Source: Terriglobia bacterium
GTDB lineage: Bacteria > Acidobacteriota > Terriglobia > Terriglobales > Acidobacteriaceae
Direction of reading: 5' to 3'
DNA length: 64,000 nucleotides
Assembly (NCBI GenBank): GCA_020073565.1
Contig: JAIQEY010000002.1
Coordinates: 62,001-126,000 of the forward strand
The position numbers were made by a program, and so were the translations under genes. Each line of letters opens with the position of its first letter. Position 1 is the stretch's first letter. The notes beneath the pieces were generated by a model. The model had not been told where the DNA came from. It saw only the letters and a list, made by a program, of their open reading frames with translations, and made no database searches. Positions 35,469-43,049 of the stretch are shown here, one piece after another.

Positions 35469-36680
35469 ATGAGCACCACTCCCACCAAACTGGAACCTCT
35501 CGCGATCCATGGCGGCACTCCGGTGCGTGAGAAATTGCTGCCCTACGGACGACAGAGTCTCAACGAAGAGGATATTCAGACCGTCGTGGAAGTTTTGCGG
35601 TCTGACTGGCTGACGACCGGGCCGAAAGTTGCCGAGTTTGAGGAGCGCTTCTCGGCATGGGTGGGAGCGAAGTACGCGGTCAGCTTCAGTTCGGGTACGG
35701 CGGCGTTGCACGGGGCGGCGTTCGCGGCCGGAATCGGGCCTGGTGATGAGGCCGTCACCACGCCGATGACGTTCTGCGCGACCGCCAATTGTGTGCTGTA
35801 CCAGGGAGCGAAGCCGGTATTCGCGGATGTGAGTGCGGACACGCTGAATTTGGATCCCGGCGAAGTTGCAGGAAAGCTTTCACCGCGTACCAAGGCCATT
35901 CTTGCCGTCGACTATGCCGGGCATCCCGCAGAGCTTGATGCCCTGCGGTCGCTCGCAGAACAGAATAAGTTGTTGCTGATTGAAGATGCCTGTCACGCGC
36001 TCGGTGCGGACTACCGTGGGATGCGCGTGGGCGGCATTGCCGACATGACTGTGTTCAGCTTCCATCCGGTGAAGCACCTGACGACCGGGGAAGGCGGCAT
36101 GGTCACCACCAACGACACTGCGCTGGCAGAAACAATGCGGAGGTTCCGCAATCACGGCATCAGCAGCGAGGCTCGGCAGCGTCAGGAATCGGGTCAGTGG
36201 TTTTATGAAATGGTGCTGCTCGGCTTCAACTACCGGCTGGCGGATATTGCCTGTGCGCTAGGAATCTCGCAATTGAAAAAGTTAGAGCCGAATCTGGCTC
36301 GGCGCCGGGAGATTGCGGCGCAGTACATGAAGGCGTTCCGGAATTTGCGAGCGGTCGAAGTTCCAGCGGTACGCGACGGGGTAAATCCCGCCTGGCACCT
36401 GTATCCGATTCGGCTCAATCTGGAGTCGCTGGCGGTGGAGCGAGCGGATGTTGTTCGTGCGCTGCGCGCTGAGAATATCGGAGTGAGTGTGCACTACGTC
36501 CCGGTTCACCGGCACCCTTATTATCGGGACCGTTTTGCGTACCAGGGCGGGGAGTGTCCGGTGGCGGAGGATGCCTATGAACGGCTGATCAGCCTGCCCA
36601 TGTTTCATGCGATGACGCCGCAGGATGTGGAAGACGTCGTCCACGCACTTCAAAAAGTCGTTGCCCATTATGCCAAGTGA
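35469..36680 (+). CDS. pseC: UDP-4-keto-6-deoxy sugar aminotransferase, pseudaminic acid pathway step 2
   Basis: 403 residues, DegT/DnrJ/EryC1 PLP family. The Schiff-base lysine is Lys202 in FHPVKHLTTGEGG. Other family motifs are SSGTAALHGA near the start of the domain, EDACHALGADY, and the C-terminal HYVPVHRHPYYRD, which fits PseC. It adds an amino group at C4 to give UDP-4-amino-4,6-dideoxy-L-AltNAc. The start codon lies 1 nt after the pseB stop. Confidence 0.93.
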   Translation: MSTTPTKLEPLAIHGGTPVREKLLPYGRQSLNEEDIQTVVEVLRSDWLTTGPKVAEFEERFSAWVGAKYAVSFSSGTAALHGAAFAAGIGPGDEAVTTPMTFCATANCVLYQGAKPVFADVSADTLNLDPGEVAGKLSPRTKAILAVDYAGHPAELDALRSLAEQNKLLLIEDACHALGADYRGMRVGGIADMTVFSFHPVKHLTTGEGGMVTTNDTALAETMRRFRNHGISSEARQRQESGQWFYEMVLLGFNYRLADIACALGISQLKKLEPNLARRREIAAQYMKAFRNLRAVEVPAVRDGVNPAWHLYPIRLNLESLAVERADVVRALRAENIGVSVHYVPVHRHPYYRDRFAYQGGECPVAEDAYERLISLPMFHAMTPQDVEDVVHALQKVVAHYAK

Positions 36681-36725
36681 AAGGCGAGCATTCCCTTTCT
36701 GCTCGAACAAGCTGGACCGAATTCC

Positions 36726-39700
36726 ATGTCTGGAAAATTGGATTACGCAGGCTATCGCGCCCTGATTGTGGGGTGCGGTTCGATCGGCCGGCGCCACCGG
36801 CGAAATCTCCAAACCATGGGCCTGCGGGAAGTCGGTCTGTGCGACACCAGTCCTGAAGTTCTGAAGCAGTGCCGCGAGGAATTTGGCGGCGAACTCTTCG
36901 GCGACTATTCCGTGGCGCTCGAGACCTTCCGGCCGGACCTGGTGCTGATTTGCACCCCGCCGGTGTATCACGTTGACGAAGCCCTGGCTGCGCTCCGAGC
37001 GCGGGCCCACGTGTTCATCGAGAAGCCGCTTTCGCACGAGTCGGGCGGAATCCAGACTCTGATTGCCGAAGCGCGCCGTTGCGACCGAAACGTGCAGATC
37101 GGGTACAACATGCGGTTTCATCCCGGTTTGCAGATTTTGAAAGGACTGATCGATTCCGGAAAGATCGGACGCGTGCTCTGGTTGAACGCGGAGGCCGGGC
37201 AATATCTTCCGGACTGGCGTCCCTGGCAGAGCTACCGGGAAAGTTATAGCGCCCGCAAAGAACTTGGGGGCGGGATTATTCTCGACGGTTCCCACGAATT
37301 GGATTACATTTGCTGGCTATTGGGGCGTCCCACGGAGATTACTTGCCGGGCGGAGCATCTCAGCAGCCTGGAAGTGGACGTGGAGGACTCTGCCTGGATC
37401 TACCTGAGCTTCCCGGACCGCCGGCGGGCAGAACTACATCTGGATTTCGTACAACGAAGCTACACCCGTACCTGCAAAGTTGTGGGCGAAACGGGGACTG
37501 CGCTGTGGGATTTCGGGTCCCAGGAAGTGCGATGGTTCTCGGCTGGGGACCCGAACTGGAAGAAGATTCCGTACACCTTCGAAGTCAATGACATGTATGT
37601 AGCGGAGATCAGTCACTTTCTGGAGTCTCTCGGGAGCGGAACAGGGCCGATGGTGGATCTGGAACAGGGGCGAGACGTAATTAGGGTGGTGGAAGCGGCT
37701 AAGAAGTCGTCGGAGGAGGGAAGGCCGCAGCAGTTAACGTGGACGAGCGAAGCCGACGATGGGCCGGTGGTGGCAATCGTTCAGGCGCGCATGGGATCGA
37801 GTCGATTACCCGGCAAGAGCCTGGCGGATATCGAAGGGAAACCCATGCTGTGGCATGTAGTCAAACGCGTCAAGCGAGCCAGCCTGGTCGATCGGGTGGT
37901 GGTCGCAACTTCGACGCAGCCGGCCGACAATGCCATCGAGGAAATGTGCCACGCGCATGGAATCGCCTGCTACCGGGGCAGTGAAAATGACGTTCTCGAC
38001 CGGTTTTATCATGCGGCGAGGGCGGAAAGGGCGGCCAAGGTAGTGCGCATCACCGCGGATTGCCCGCTGACGGATCCGGAAGTAATCGATCGAGTCATCC
38101 GTCGGTTTCAGCGAGGCGATCTCGATTACGCTTCCAACGCCATGGTGCGGAGCTATCCCGATGGACTGGACACCGAAGTCTTTTCATTTGCCGCCCTCGA
38201 GCGCGCCTGGCACGAGGCGTCCAAGAGTTCCGAACGCGAGCATGTCACTCCCTACCTGCGGTCGGAAAAGTTCCGCACCGCCAATGTCGAAAACCATTCG
38301 ACTTGCCTATATCAACACTACCGCTGGACGGTCGACGAGGCGGAAGACCTGGAATTCATCCGCGCGGTGTACCGCGGTTTTCGGGAGAAGAACGATTTTG
38401 GAATGAACGATGTCCTGGCGCTGCTGGAGAAAAATCCGGGACTGGAGAAAATGAATTCCGAAATTGTTTCCAATCGGGGTTACTACAAGAGCCTCTATCA
38501 GGATGCGGAAGGCGTGGTGGCGCCCAAGAGGTCGATTGAACAATCGAAAGCATGGCTGGAGCGGGCGGGCAGAGTAATTCCGGGCTCGTCCCAGACTTTC
38601 AGCAAGGGCTTCAACCAGCACGTGCAAGGCGTAGCGCCGGTATTTCTTGCGAAAGGCAAAGGCTGCCGGGTTTGGGATGTCGACGGAAATGAATACATCG
38701 ACTACATCCAGGGGTTGCTGCCCAACATCCTCGGCTACGCAAACGAAGAAGTGAACGCCGCGGTTGCGGAACAGTTGGGACAGGGACACAGTTTTTCTCT
38801 GCCCCACCCGCTCGAGGTGGAACTGGCGGAGCGCCTGACACGCTTGATTCCCTGTGCGGAAAAGGTGCGTTTCGGCAAGAACGGATCGGATGCGACTTCG
38901 GGGGCGGTGCGCGCCGCGCGAGCACTCACCGGGCGCGAACGGATTGCGTGTTGCGGGTACCACGGCTGGCAGGATTGGTATATCGGGAGCACTACGCGGA
39001 ACGCTGGAGTGCCGGGAGCGGTGCGCGCGCTGACGCATCCATTTGTGTACAACGACCTGGCGTCGTTGCAGAAATTGTTGAACGACCACCGAGGCGAGTT
39101 CGCGGCGGTCATCATGGAGCCGGTGAATTTCTGGCCGCCGGCGGATGGCTTCCTGGAAAGTGTCAAGAGTCTGGCCCACGAGCATGGAGCGCTGCTGATC
39201 TTCGATGAGATTTGCAGCGGCTTTCATTTCGGACTCGGAGGCGCTCAAAAAAGGTTTGGCGTGACTCCCGACATGGCCTGCTTCGGCAAGGCGATGGGCA
39301 ATGGATTCCCGATCGCCTGTGTGGTAGGGAGAACCGACGTGATGAACATCTTTGAGGAGATCTTCTTCAGCTTCACGTTTGGCGGCGAAGTCGCTTCGAT
39401 GGCGGCCGCGATGAAGGTCTTGGATATCCTGGAAAAAACTATGGCTTTGGTTTGGATGGACAAGAACGGTCGCGTGCTTCAGGAGGGATTAAATTCGCTG
39501 GCAACAGAAGCCGGGTTAGAGGAGCGCATCCGGTGTATCGGCTATCCCTTCTGGTCTCTCATCAAGTTCCTGGATGCGGATGGCAAAGACAGCTTGCTGG
39601 TGCGGAGCCTGTTCACGCAAGAGTGCGTCAAGAGGGGCGTGCTGCTGCTGGCGACTCACAACATGACCGCGGCACACGATCCGCTGGCCATCGAGAAGAC

Positions 39701-39812
39701 GCTGAGAGTGTACGCCGAAGTCTGCAAGACGGTGGCGAAGTGGCTAGGCGACAAAAGTCCCGGCCGTTTTCTGGAAGGGCCGATCATTCAGCCGGTATTT
39801 CGCGTACGCTAA
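36726..39812 (+). CDS. Three-domain fusion: Gfo/Idh/MocA oxidoreductase, PseF-like cytidylyltransferase, class III aminotransferase
   Basis: 1028 residues. Domain 1 (about 5-340) is an NAD(P) oxidoreductase with GCGSIG, the EKP motif (HVFIEKPLS) and GGGIILDGSHELD. Domain 2 (about 344-595) is a SpsF/PseF-type CMP-sugar synthetase (IVQARMGSSRLPGK, VRITADCPLTDP, REHVTPYL). Domain 3 (about 599-1028) resembles glutamate-1-semialdehyde aminomutase-type aminotransferases (FGKNGSDATSGAVRAAR, FDEICSGFHFG, with PLP lysine in CFGKAMGNGFP). All three look intact. The middle domain supplies the pathway's CMP-activation step, because no separate pseF is present. The outer domains may modify the sugar, or act on a second substrate. 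It lies between pseC and pseG, with gaps of 45 and 22 nt. Confidence 0.9.
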   Translation: MSGKLDYAGYRALIVGCGSIGRRHRRNLQTMGLREVGLCDTSPEVLKQCREEFGGELFGDYSVALETFRPDLVLICTPPVYHVDEALAALRARAHVFIEKPLSHESGGIQTLIAEARRCDRNVQIGYNMRFHPGLQILKGLIDSGKIGRVLWLNAEAGQYLPDWRPWQSYRESYSARKELGGGIILDGSHELDYICWLLGRPTEITCRAEHLSSLEVDVEDSAWIYLSFPDRRRAELHLDFVQRSYTRTCKVVGETGTALWDFGSQEVRWFSAGDPNWKKIPYTFEVNDMYVAEISHFLESLGSGTGPMVDLEQGRDVIRVVEAAKKSSEEGRPQQLTWTSEADDGPVVAIVQARMGSSRLPGKSLADIEGKPMLWHVVKRVKRASLVDRVVVATSTQPADNAIEEMCHAHGIACYRGSENDVLDRFYHAARAERAAKVVRITADCPLTDPEVIDRVIRRFQRGDLDYASNAMVRSYPDGLDTEVFSFAALERAWHEASKSSEREHVTPYLRSEKFRTANVENHSTCLYQHYRWTVDEAEDLEFIRAVYRGFREKNDFGMNDVLALLEKNPGLEKMNSEIVSNRGYYKSLYQDAEGVVAPKRSIEQSKAWLERAGRVIPGSSQTFSKGFNQHVQGVAPVFLAKGKGCRVWDVDGNEYIDYIQGLLPNILGYANEEVNAAVAEQLGQGHSFSLPHPLEVELAERLTRLIPCAEKVRFGKNGSDATSGAVRAARALTGRERIACCGYHGWQDWYIGSTTRNAGVPGAVRALTHPFVYNDLASLQKLLNDHRGEFAAVIMEPVNFWPPADGFLESVKSLAHEHGALLIFDEICSGFHFGLGGAQKRFGVTPDMACFGKAMGNGFPIACVVGRTDVMNIFEEIFFSFTFGGEVASMAAAMKVLDILEKTMALVWMDKNGRVLQEGLNSLATEAGLEERIRCIGYPFWSLIKFLDADGKDSLLVRSLFTQECVKRGVLLLATHNMTAAHDPLAIEKTLRVYAEVCKTVAKWLGDKSPGRFLEGPIIQPVFRVR

Positions 39813-39834
39813 CGATCAGGGACCGAAATCGACC

Positions 39835-40890
39835 GTGACAAAGCTTAGCGGTGAGATGCTGCTGATCCGCGCCGATGCGTCGGTCGCGATTGGGACGGGC
39901 CACGCAATGCGCTGCTTGGCGTTGACGCAGGCTTGGCAGGATGCAGGCGGTCGGGTGACATTTGTGATGGCCGAGTCAACACCGGCGATTGAGGAACGCC
40001 TCCGCAGCGAGGGCATTGGCCTCGTCCGAATTGACGGCGTACCGGGAAGTGACTTCGACCACGAGCAACTCATCGCACTGGCTCGAACCCATCGTCCATC
40101 GTGGGTAGTGGTGGACGGCTACGAGTTCGACGCGGCTTATCAGCGAACTCTGAAGAATGAAGGATTCAAGGTTCTGTTGATTGATGACAACGGGCGACCG
40201 GGAAGCTTTACAGCAGACGTCGTCCTGAACCAGAACGTGCATGCGCAAGAATGCCTTTACAAGAACCGGGAAACTTACACGAGGCTTCTTCTCGGACCCA
40301 AATATGCGCTCTTAAGGCGCGAATTTGTCTCCGCGCCTGACTGCCGGGAGATTTCATCCATCGGTCGCAAACTTCTCGTGAGCATGGGTGGAAGTGACCC
40401 GGACAATGTTACGTGCCGAGTAATGGAGGCTATTGAGCAGGTCGAGGTGGCGGACTTGCAGGTGGCTGTAGTCGCCGGAGGAAGTAATCCTCACCTTGCA
40501 TCAATTGGCGAATCCGTCGCCAAATCCAGCCACAGTTGCCGCATTCTAAACAATGTGACTGACATGCCGGCACTGATTTCTTGGGCCGATCTTGCGATTT
40601 CGGGGGCTGGCACTGTCTGTTGGGAATACTGCGCGTTGGGCCTTCCAGCAGTCTTGGTGGCAGTGGCGGAAAATCAGATCCCCAATGCTGAGGCCTTGCA
40701 CGCCGCCGGAGCCGCGAGGCTGGTGGCTGGCGGGTCACAATTCGCGATTGGCGAGATGGCGCAACTGATCACCCGCCTCGTAAATTCGCGCTCGGAAAGG
40801 TTCGCTCTATCGCGAACGGCACACACCTTGGTGGACGGCGGAGGAGCGGGCCGGATTATATCAATGCTTCTGGGTGAGGGCGCCTCGTAA
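39835..40890 (+). CDS. pseG: UDP-sugar hydrolase of the pseudaminic acid pathway
   Basis: 351 residues from a GTG at 39835. It is a GT-B-like fold enzyme that releases UDP from UDP-2,4-diacetamido-2,4,6-trideoxy-L-altrose. The N-terminal motif RADASVAIGTGHAMRCLALT includes His23, matching the catalytic His of PseG. The C-terminal half has VSMGGSDPDN and SGAGTVCWEYCALGLP, the nucleotide-binding parts. It sits between the fusion gene and pseH with short gaps. Confidence 0.92.
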   Translation: MTKLSGEMLLIRADASVAIGTGHAMRCLALTQAWQDAGGRVTFVMAESTPAIEERLRSEGIGLVRIDGVPGSDFDHEQLIALARTHRPSWVVVDGYEFDAAYQRTLKNEGFKVLLIDDNGRPGSFTADVVLNQNVHAQECLYKNRETYTRLLLGPKYALLRREFVSAPDCREISSIGRKLLVSMGGSDPDNVTCRVMEAIEQVEVADLQVAVVAGGSNPHLASIGESVAKSSHSCRILNNVTDMPALISWADLAISGAGTVCWEYCALGLPAVLVAVAENQIPNAEALHAAGAARLVAGGSQFAIGEMAQLITRLVNSRSERFALSRTAHTLVDGGGAGRIISMLLGEGAS

Positions 40891-40904
40891 TCGAAGGAGG
40901 AACC

Positions 40905-41453
40905 GTGACCTTACTACGCGATGTCCGTCCGGACGACATGGGCATGATTCTCGAATGGCGCAACCTGCCGAAAGTGGCCGACTATATGTACACCGACCAC
41001 GTGATCAGTCCAGAGGAACACGCTGCGTGGTTTGCGCGCGTTCTCAAAGATCCCGCTTACAAGTATTGGATCATTGTCTCTGAAGGGGAAGATGTAGGAC
41101 TGGTCAATCTCTACGACATCGACCCGGTGAATCGACGATGTTACTGGGCCTTTTACGTCGTCAGTCCCAATGTCAGGGGTAAAGGGGTAGGTACCTACGC
41201 TGAATACACTGTCCTGAACTACGTGTTTGACGAACTGAAATTTGAGAAGCTCTGCTGCGAGGTTTTGTCGTTTAATCAGGGTGTGGTGGAAATGCACCGC
41301 CGTTTTGGTTTTGTGCAGGAGGGATTGTTTCGGAAACACATCTTGAAGCGAGATGCGTTCCACGACGTCGTTTGCCTCGCGATACTAAAGGAAGAGTGGG
41401 AAACTCTGCGGCCACAACTGGAGCCAAGGTTGAGGGCGAAGGGCGTCCTCTAG
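40905..41453 (+). CDS. pseH: UDP-4-amino sugar N-acyltransferase (GNAT), pseudaminic acid pathway
   Basis: 182 residues from a GTG at 40905 with AAGGAGG upstream. A single GNAT domain: the acyl-CoA pyrophosphate-binding stretch is around VVSPNVRGKGVGTYAEY and the C-terminal FNQGVVEMHRRFGFVQEGLFR is typical of PseH/RimJ-like enzymes. It acylates the C4 amino group of the PseC product, normally with acetyl-CoA. A MaoC-like gene directly after it raises the possibility of a hydroxyacyl donor. Confidence 0.9.
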   Translation: MTLLRDVRPDDMGMILEWRNLPKVADYMYTDHVISPEEHAAWFARVLKDPAYKYWIIVSEGEDVGLVNLYDIDPVNRRCYWAFYVVSPNVRGKGVGTYAEYTVLNYVFDELKFEKLCCEVLSFNQGVVEMHRRFGFVQEGLFRKHILKRDAFHDVVCLAILKEEWETLRPQLEPRLRAKGVL

Positions 41454-41468
41454 TCAGGAGTCTTGATT

Positions 41469-41873
41469 TTGAAAATTGGTGATACCGCGGCGCACACGTT
41501 TGCTGTGTCGGATGAGATTGTTCGGGGCTTCGCAGAGTTGACGGGGGACCGGAATCCCGTCCACCTGGATGACGAGTTTGCCCAAAGCACTCGCTTCGGA
41601 CGGCGCATTGCGCACGGAATGATTGCCGCTTCTCAGATCTCCGCGGCGATCGGCAATACAGTTCCGGGGCCAGGCACCATCTACCTCAGTCAGAGTCTGC
41701 AATTTCTTGCTCCCGTTTTTGTCGGCGACATGGTTACAACGAGAGTCACGGTCATTAGCATCAAGGAAGGAAAGCCAATCGCAACGCTCGAGACAGTCTG
41801 CGAGAACCAAAGAGGCGAAGTCGTTCTGCAAGGTGAGGCAGTGGTTTTGTTTCCGCAGGAAATAAAGGGGTGA
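41469..41873 (+). CDS. MaoC-like (R)-specific enoyl-CoA hydratase
   Basis: 134 residues from a TTG at 41469, which has AGGAG at a normal 8-nt distance; a TTG at 41463 would be only 2 nt from it. A single hot-dog fold with the hydratase-2 motif (FAELTGDRNPVHLDDEFA, catalytic Asp and His) followed by GRRIAHGMI. Enzymes of this type, such as PhaJ, hydrate trans-2-enoyl-CoA to (R)-3-hydroxyacyl-CoA. It lies between pseH and pseI with short spacers, so the context suggests an acyl donor for the sugar. Other roles are possible for MaoC folds. Confidence 0.82.
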   Translation: MKIGDTAAHTFAVSDEIVRGFAELTGDRNPVHLDDEFAQSTRFGRRIAHGMIAASQISAAIGNTVPGPGTIYLSQSLQFLAPVFVGDMVTTRVTVISIKEGKPIATLETVCENQRGEVVLQGEAVVLFPQEIKG

Positions 41874-41879
41874 CGAAGG

Positions 41880-42950
41880 TTGTCGGAGACTCGGGTGGCA
41901 GAAAACGTGTACATTTCTGGGCGAAAGATTGGATACGACAGTCTTACTTACATCGTTGCTGAGCTCTCCGCCAATCATAACCAGAACTTCGAGCAGGCGG
42001 TCCGCATCATTCATGCCGCCAAGGATGCGGGCGCTGATGCGGTGAAGCTTCAGACCTACACTGCCGACACGATCACGCTGCGCAGTGACAAAGAGTATTT
42101 CAGGATTTCCGGCGGCACGTTGTGGGATGGCCGCACTCTCCATGACCTGTATCAGCAGGCCTTCACACCCTGGGAATGGCAGCCGAAGCTCAAGCAAATT
42201 GCGGACGATCTGGGGATGCATCTGTTTTCGAGCGCCTTCGATGACACTGCGGTTGATTTTCTCGAACAGATGAACGTTCCCGCGCACAAGGTAGCGTCGC
42301 CCGAACTGGTAGACATCGGGCTCATCCAGAAAATGGCTCGCACCGGGAAGCCGCTGATTATGTCCACGGGCATGGCCAGCGAAGAAGAGATTCACGAAGC
42401 GGTGCAGGCTGCGTGCAACGCTGGCGCCAGCCAGATTGCGTTGTTGAAGTGTACGAGCGTTTATCCGGCGCTGCCGGAGGAAGCGAACCTGCTCACGATC
42501 CCGGAACTTGCGCGCCGGTTTGGCGTTCCTGCTGGACTCTCGGACCACACGATGGGTATTGCAGTTCCAGTGGCTGCTGTGGCGCTGGGCGCGTGCATCA
42601 TTGAAAAGCATCTCTGCCTGGCGCGGGCCGACGGTGGGCCTGATAGTGCGTTCTCGCTCGAACCGGAAGAGTTCAAAGCGATGGTGGATGCAGTGCGAAC
42701 CGCCGAGAAGGCGCTTGGGTCGCCGCAATTTTCGCCTGGCAAGCGCGAGGCCAACAGCCTGAAGTTCCGCCGCTCGCTGTTCGTGGTCGAGAATGTAAAG
42801 CGCGGTGAGATGTTTACGAAACAGAACGTGCGTTCCATTCGTCCGGCAGATGGATTGCACCCGCGGCACCTGGGCGAAGTTCTGGGGAAGCGCGCAGCCT
42901 GCGATATCGAACGCGGAACCCCGCTTAGTTGGGCGCTGGTAGCGCGTTGA
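41880..42950 (+). CDS. pseI: Pseudaminic acid synthase (NeuB family)
   Basis: 356 residues from a TTG at 41880; a GTG at 41895 with GGAG 6 nt upstream is a good alternative. The TIM barrel carries VAELSANHNQNFEQA, DAVKLQTYTADTIT, SSAFDDTAVDFLE, KVASPELVDIGLI and LSDHTMGIAVPVAAVALGA. The C-terminal SAF (antifreeze-like) domain (about 290-350, FTKQNVRSIRPADGLHP) is present. It condenses the hexose released by PseG with phosphoenolpyruvate. Motifs fit PseI slightly better than NeuB/LegI, but the sugar isomer cannot be fixed by eye. Confidence 0.92.
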   Translation: MSETRVAENVYISGRKIGYDSLTYIVAELSANHNQNFEQAVRIIHAAKDAGADAVKLQTYTADTITLRSDKEYFRISGGTLWDGRTLHDLYQQAFTPWEWQPKLKQIADDLGMHLFSSAFDDTAVDFLEQMNVPAHKVASPELVDIGLIQKMARTGKPLIMSTGMASEEEIHEAVQAACNAGASQIALLKCTSVYPALPEEANLLTIPELARRFGVPAGLSDHTMGIAVPVAAVALGACIIEKHLCLARADGGPDSAFSLEPEEFKAMVDAVRTAEKALGSPQFSPGKREANSLKFRRSLFVVENVKRGEMFTKQNVRSIRPADGLHPRHLGEVLGKRAACDIERGTPLSWALVAR

Positions 42951-43049
42951 CAGAAACCCGCATTGAGCCTCGAGCCGCGAGCTGCGAACAAGCTCAAACG
43001 CCTGTTTTTTCGTCGCTCGAAGCCCGAATCTCGTAGCCTATTCGATTTC

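Noticed and set aside
38307..39248. Minus-strand ORF of 313 codons inside the fusion gene
   Set aside because: Antisense to the class III aminotransferase domain; composition is Arg-rich and unlike a real protein.
41454..42869. Long minus-strand ORF of 471 codons over the MaoC and pseI genes
   Set aside because: It covers two clear plus-strand genes with complete motifs; its product is Arg/His-rich with no domain. A shadow frame typical of GC-rich DNA.
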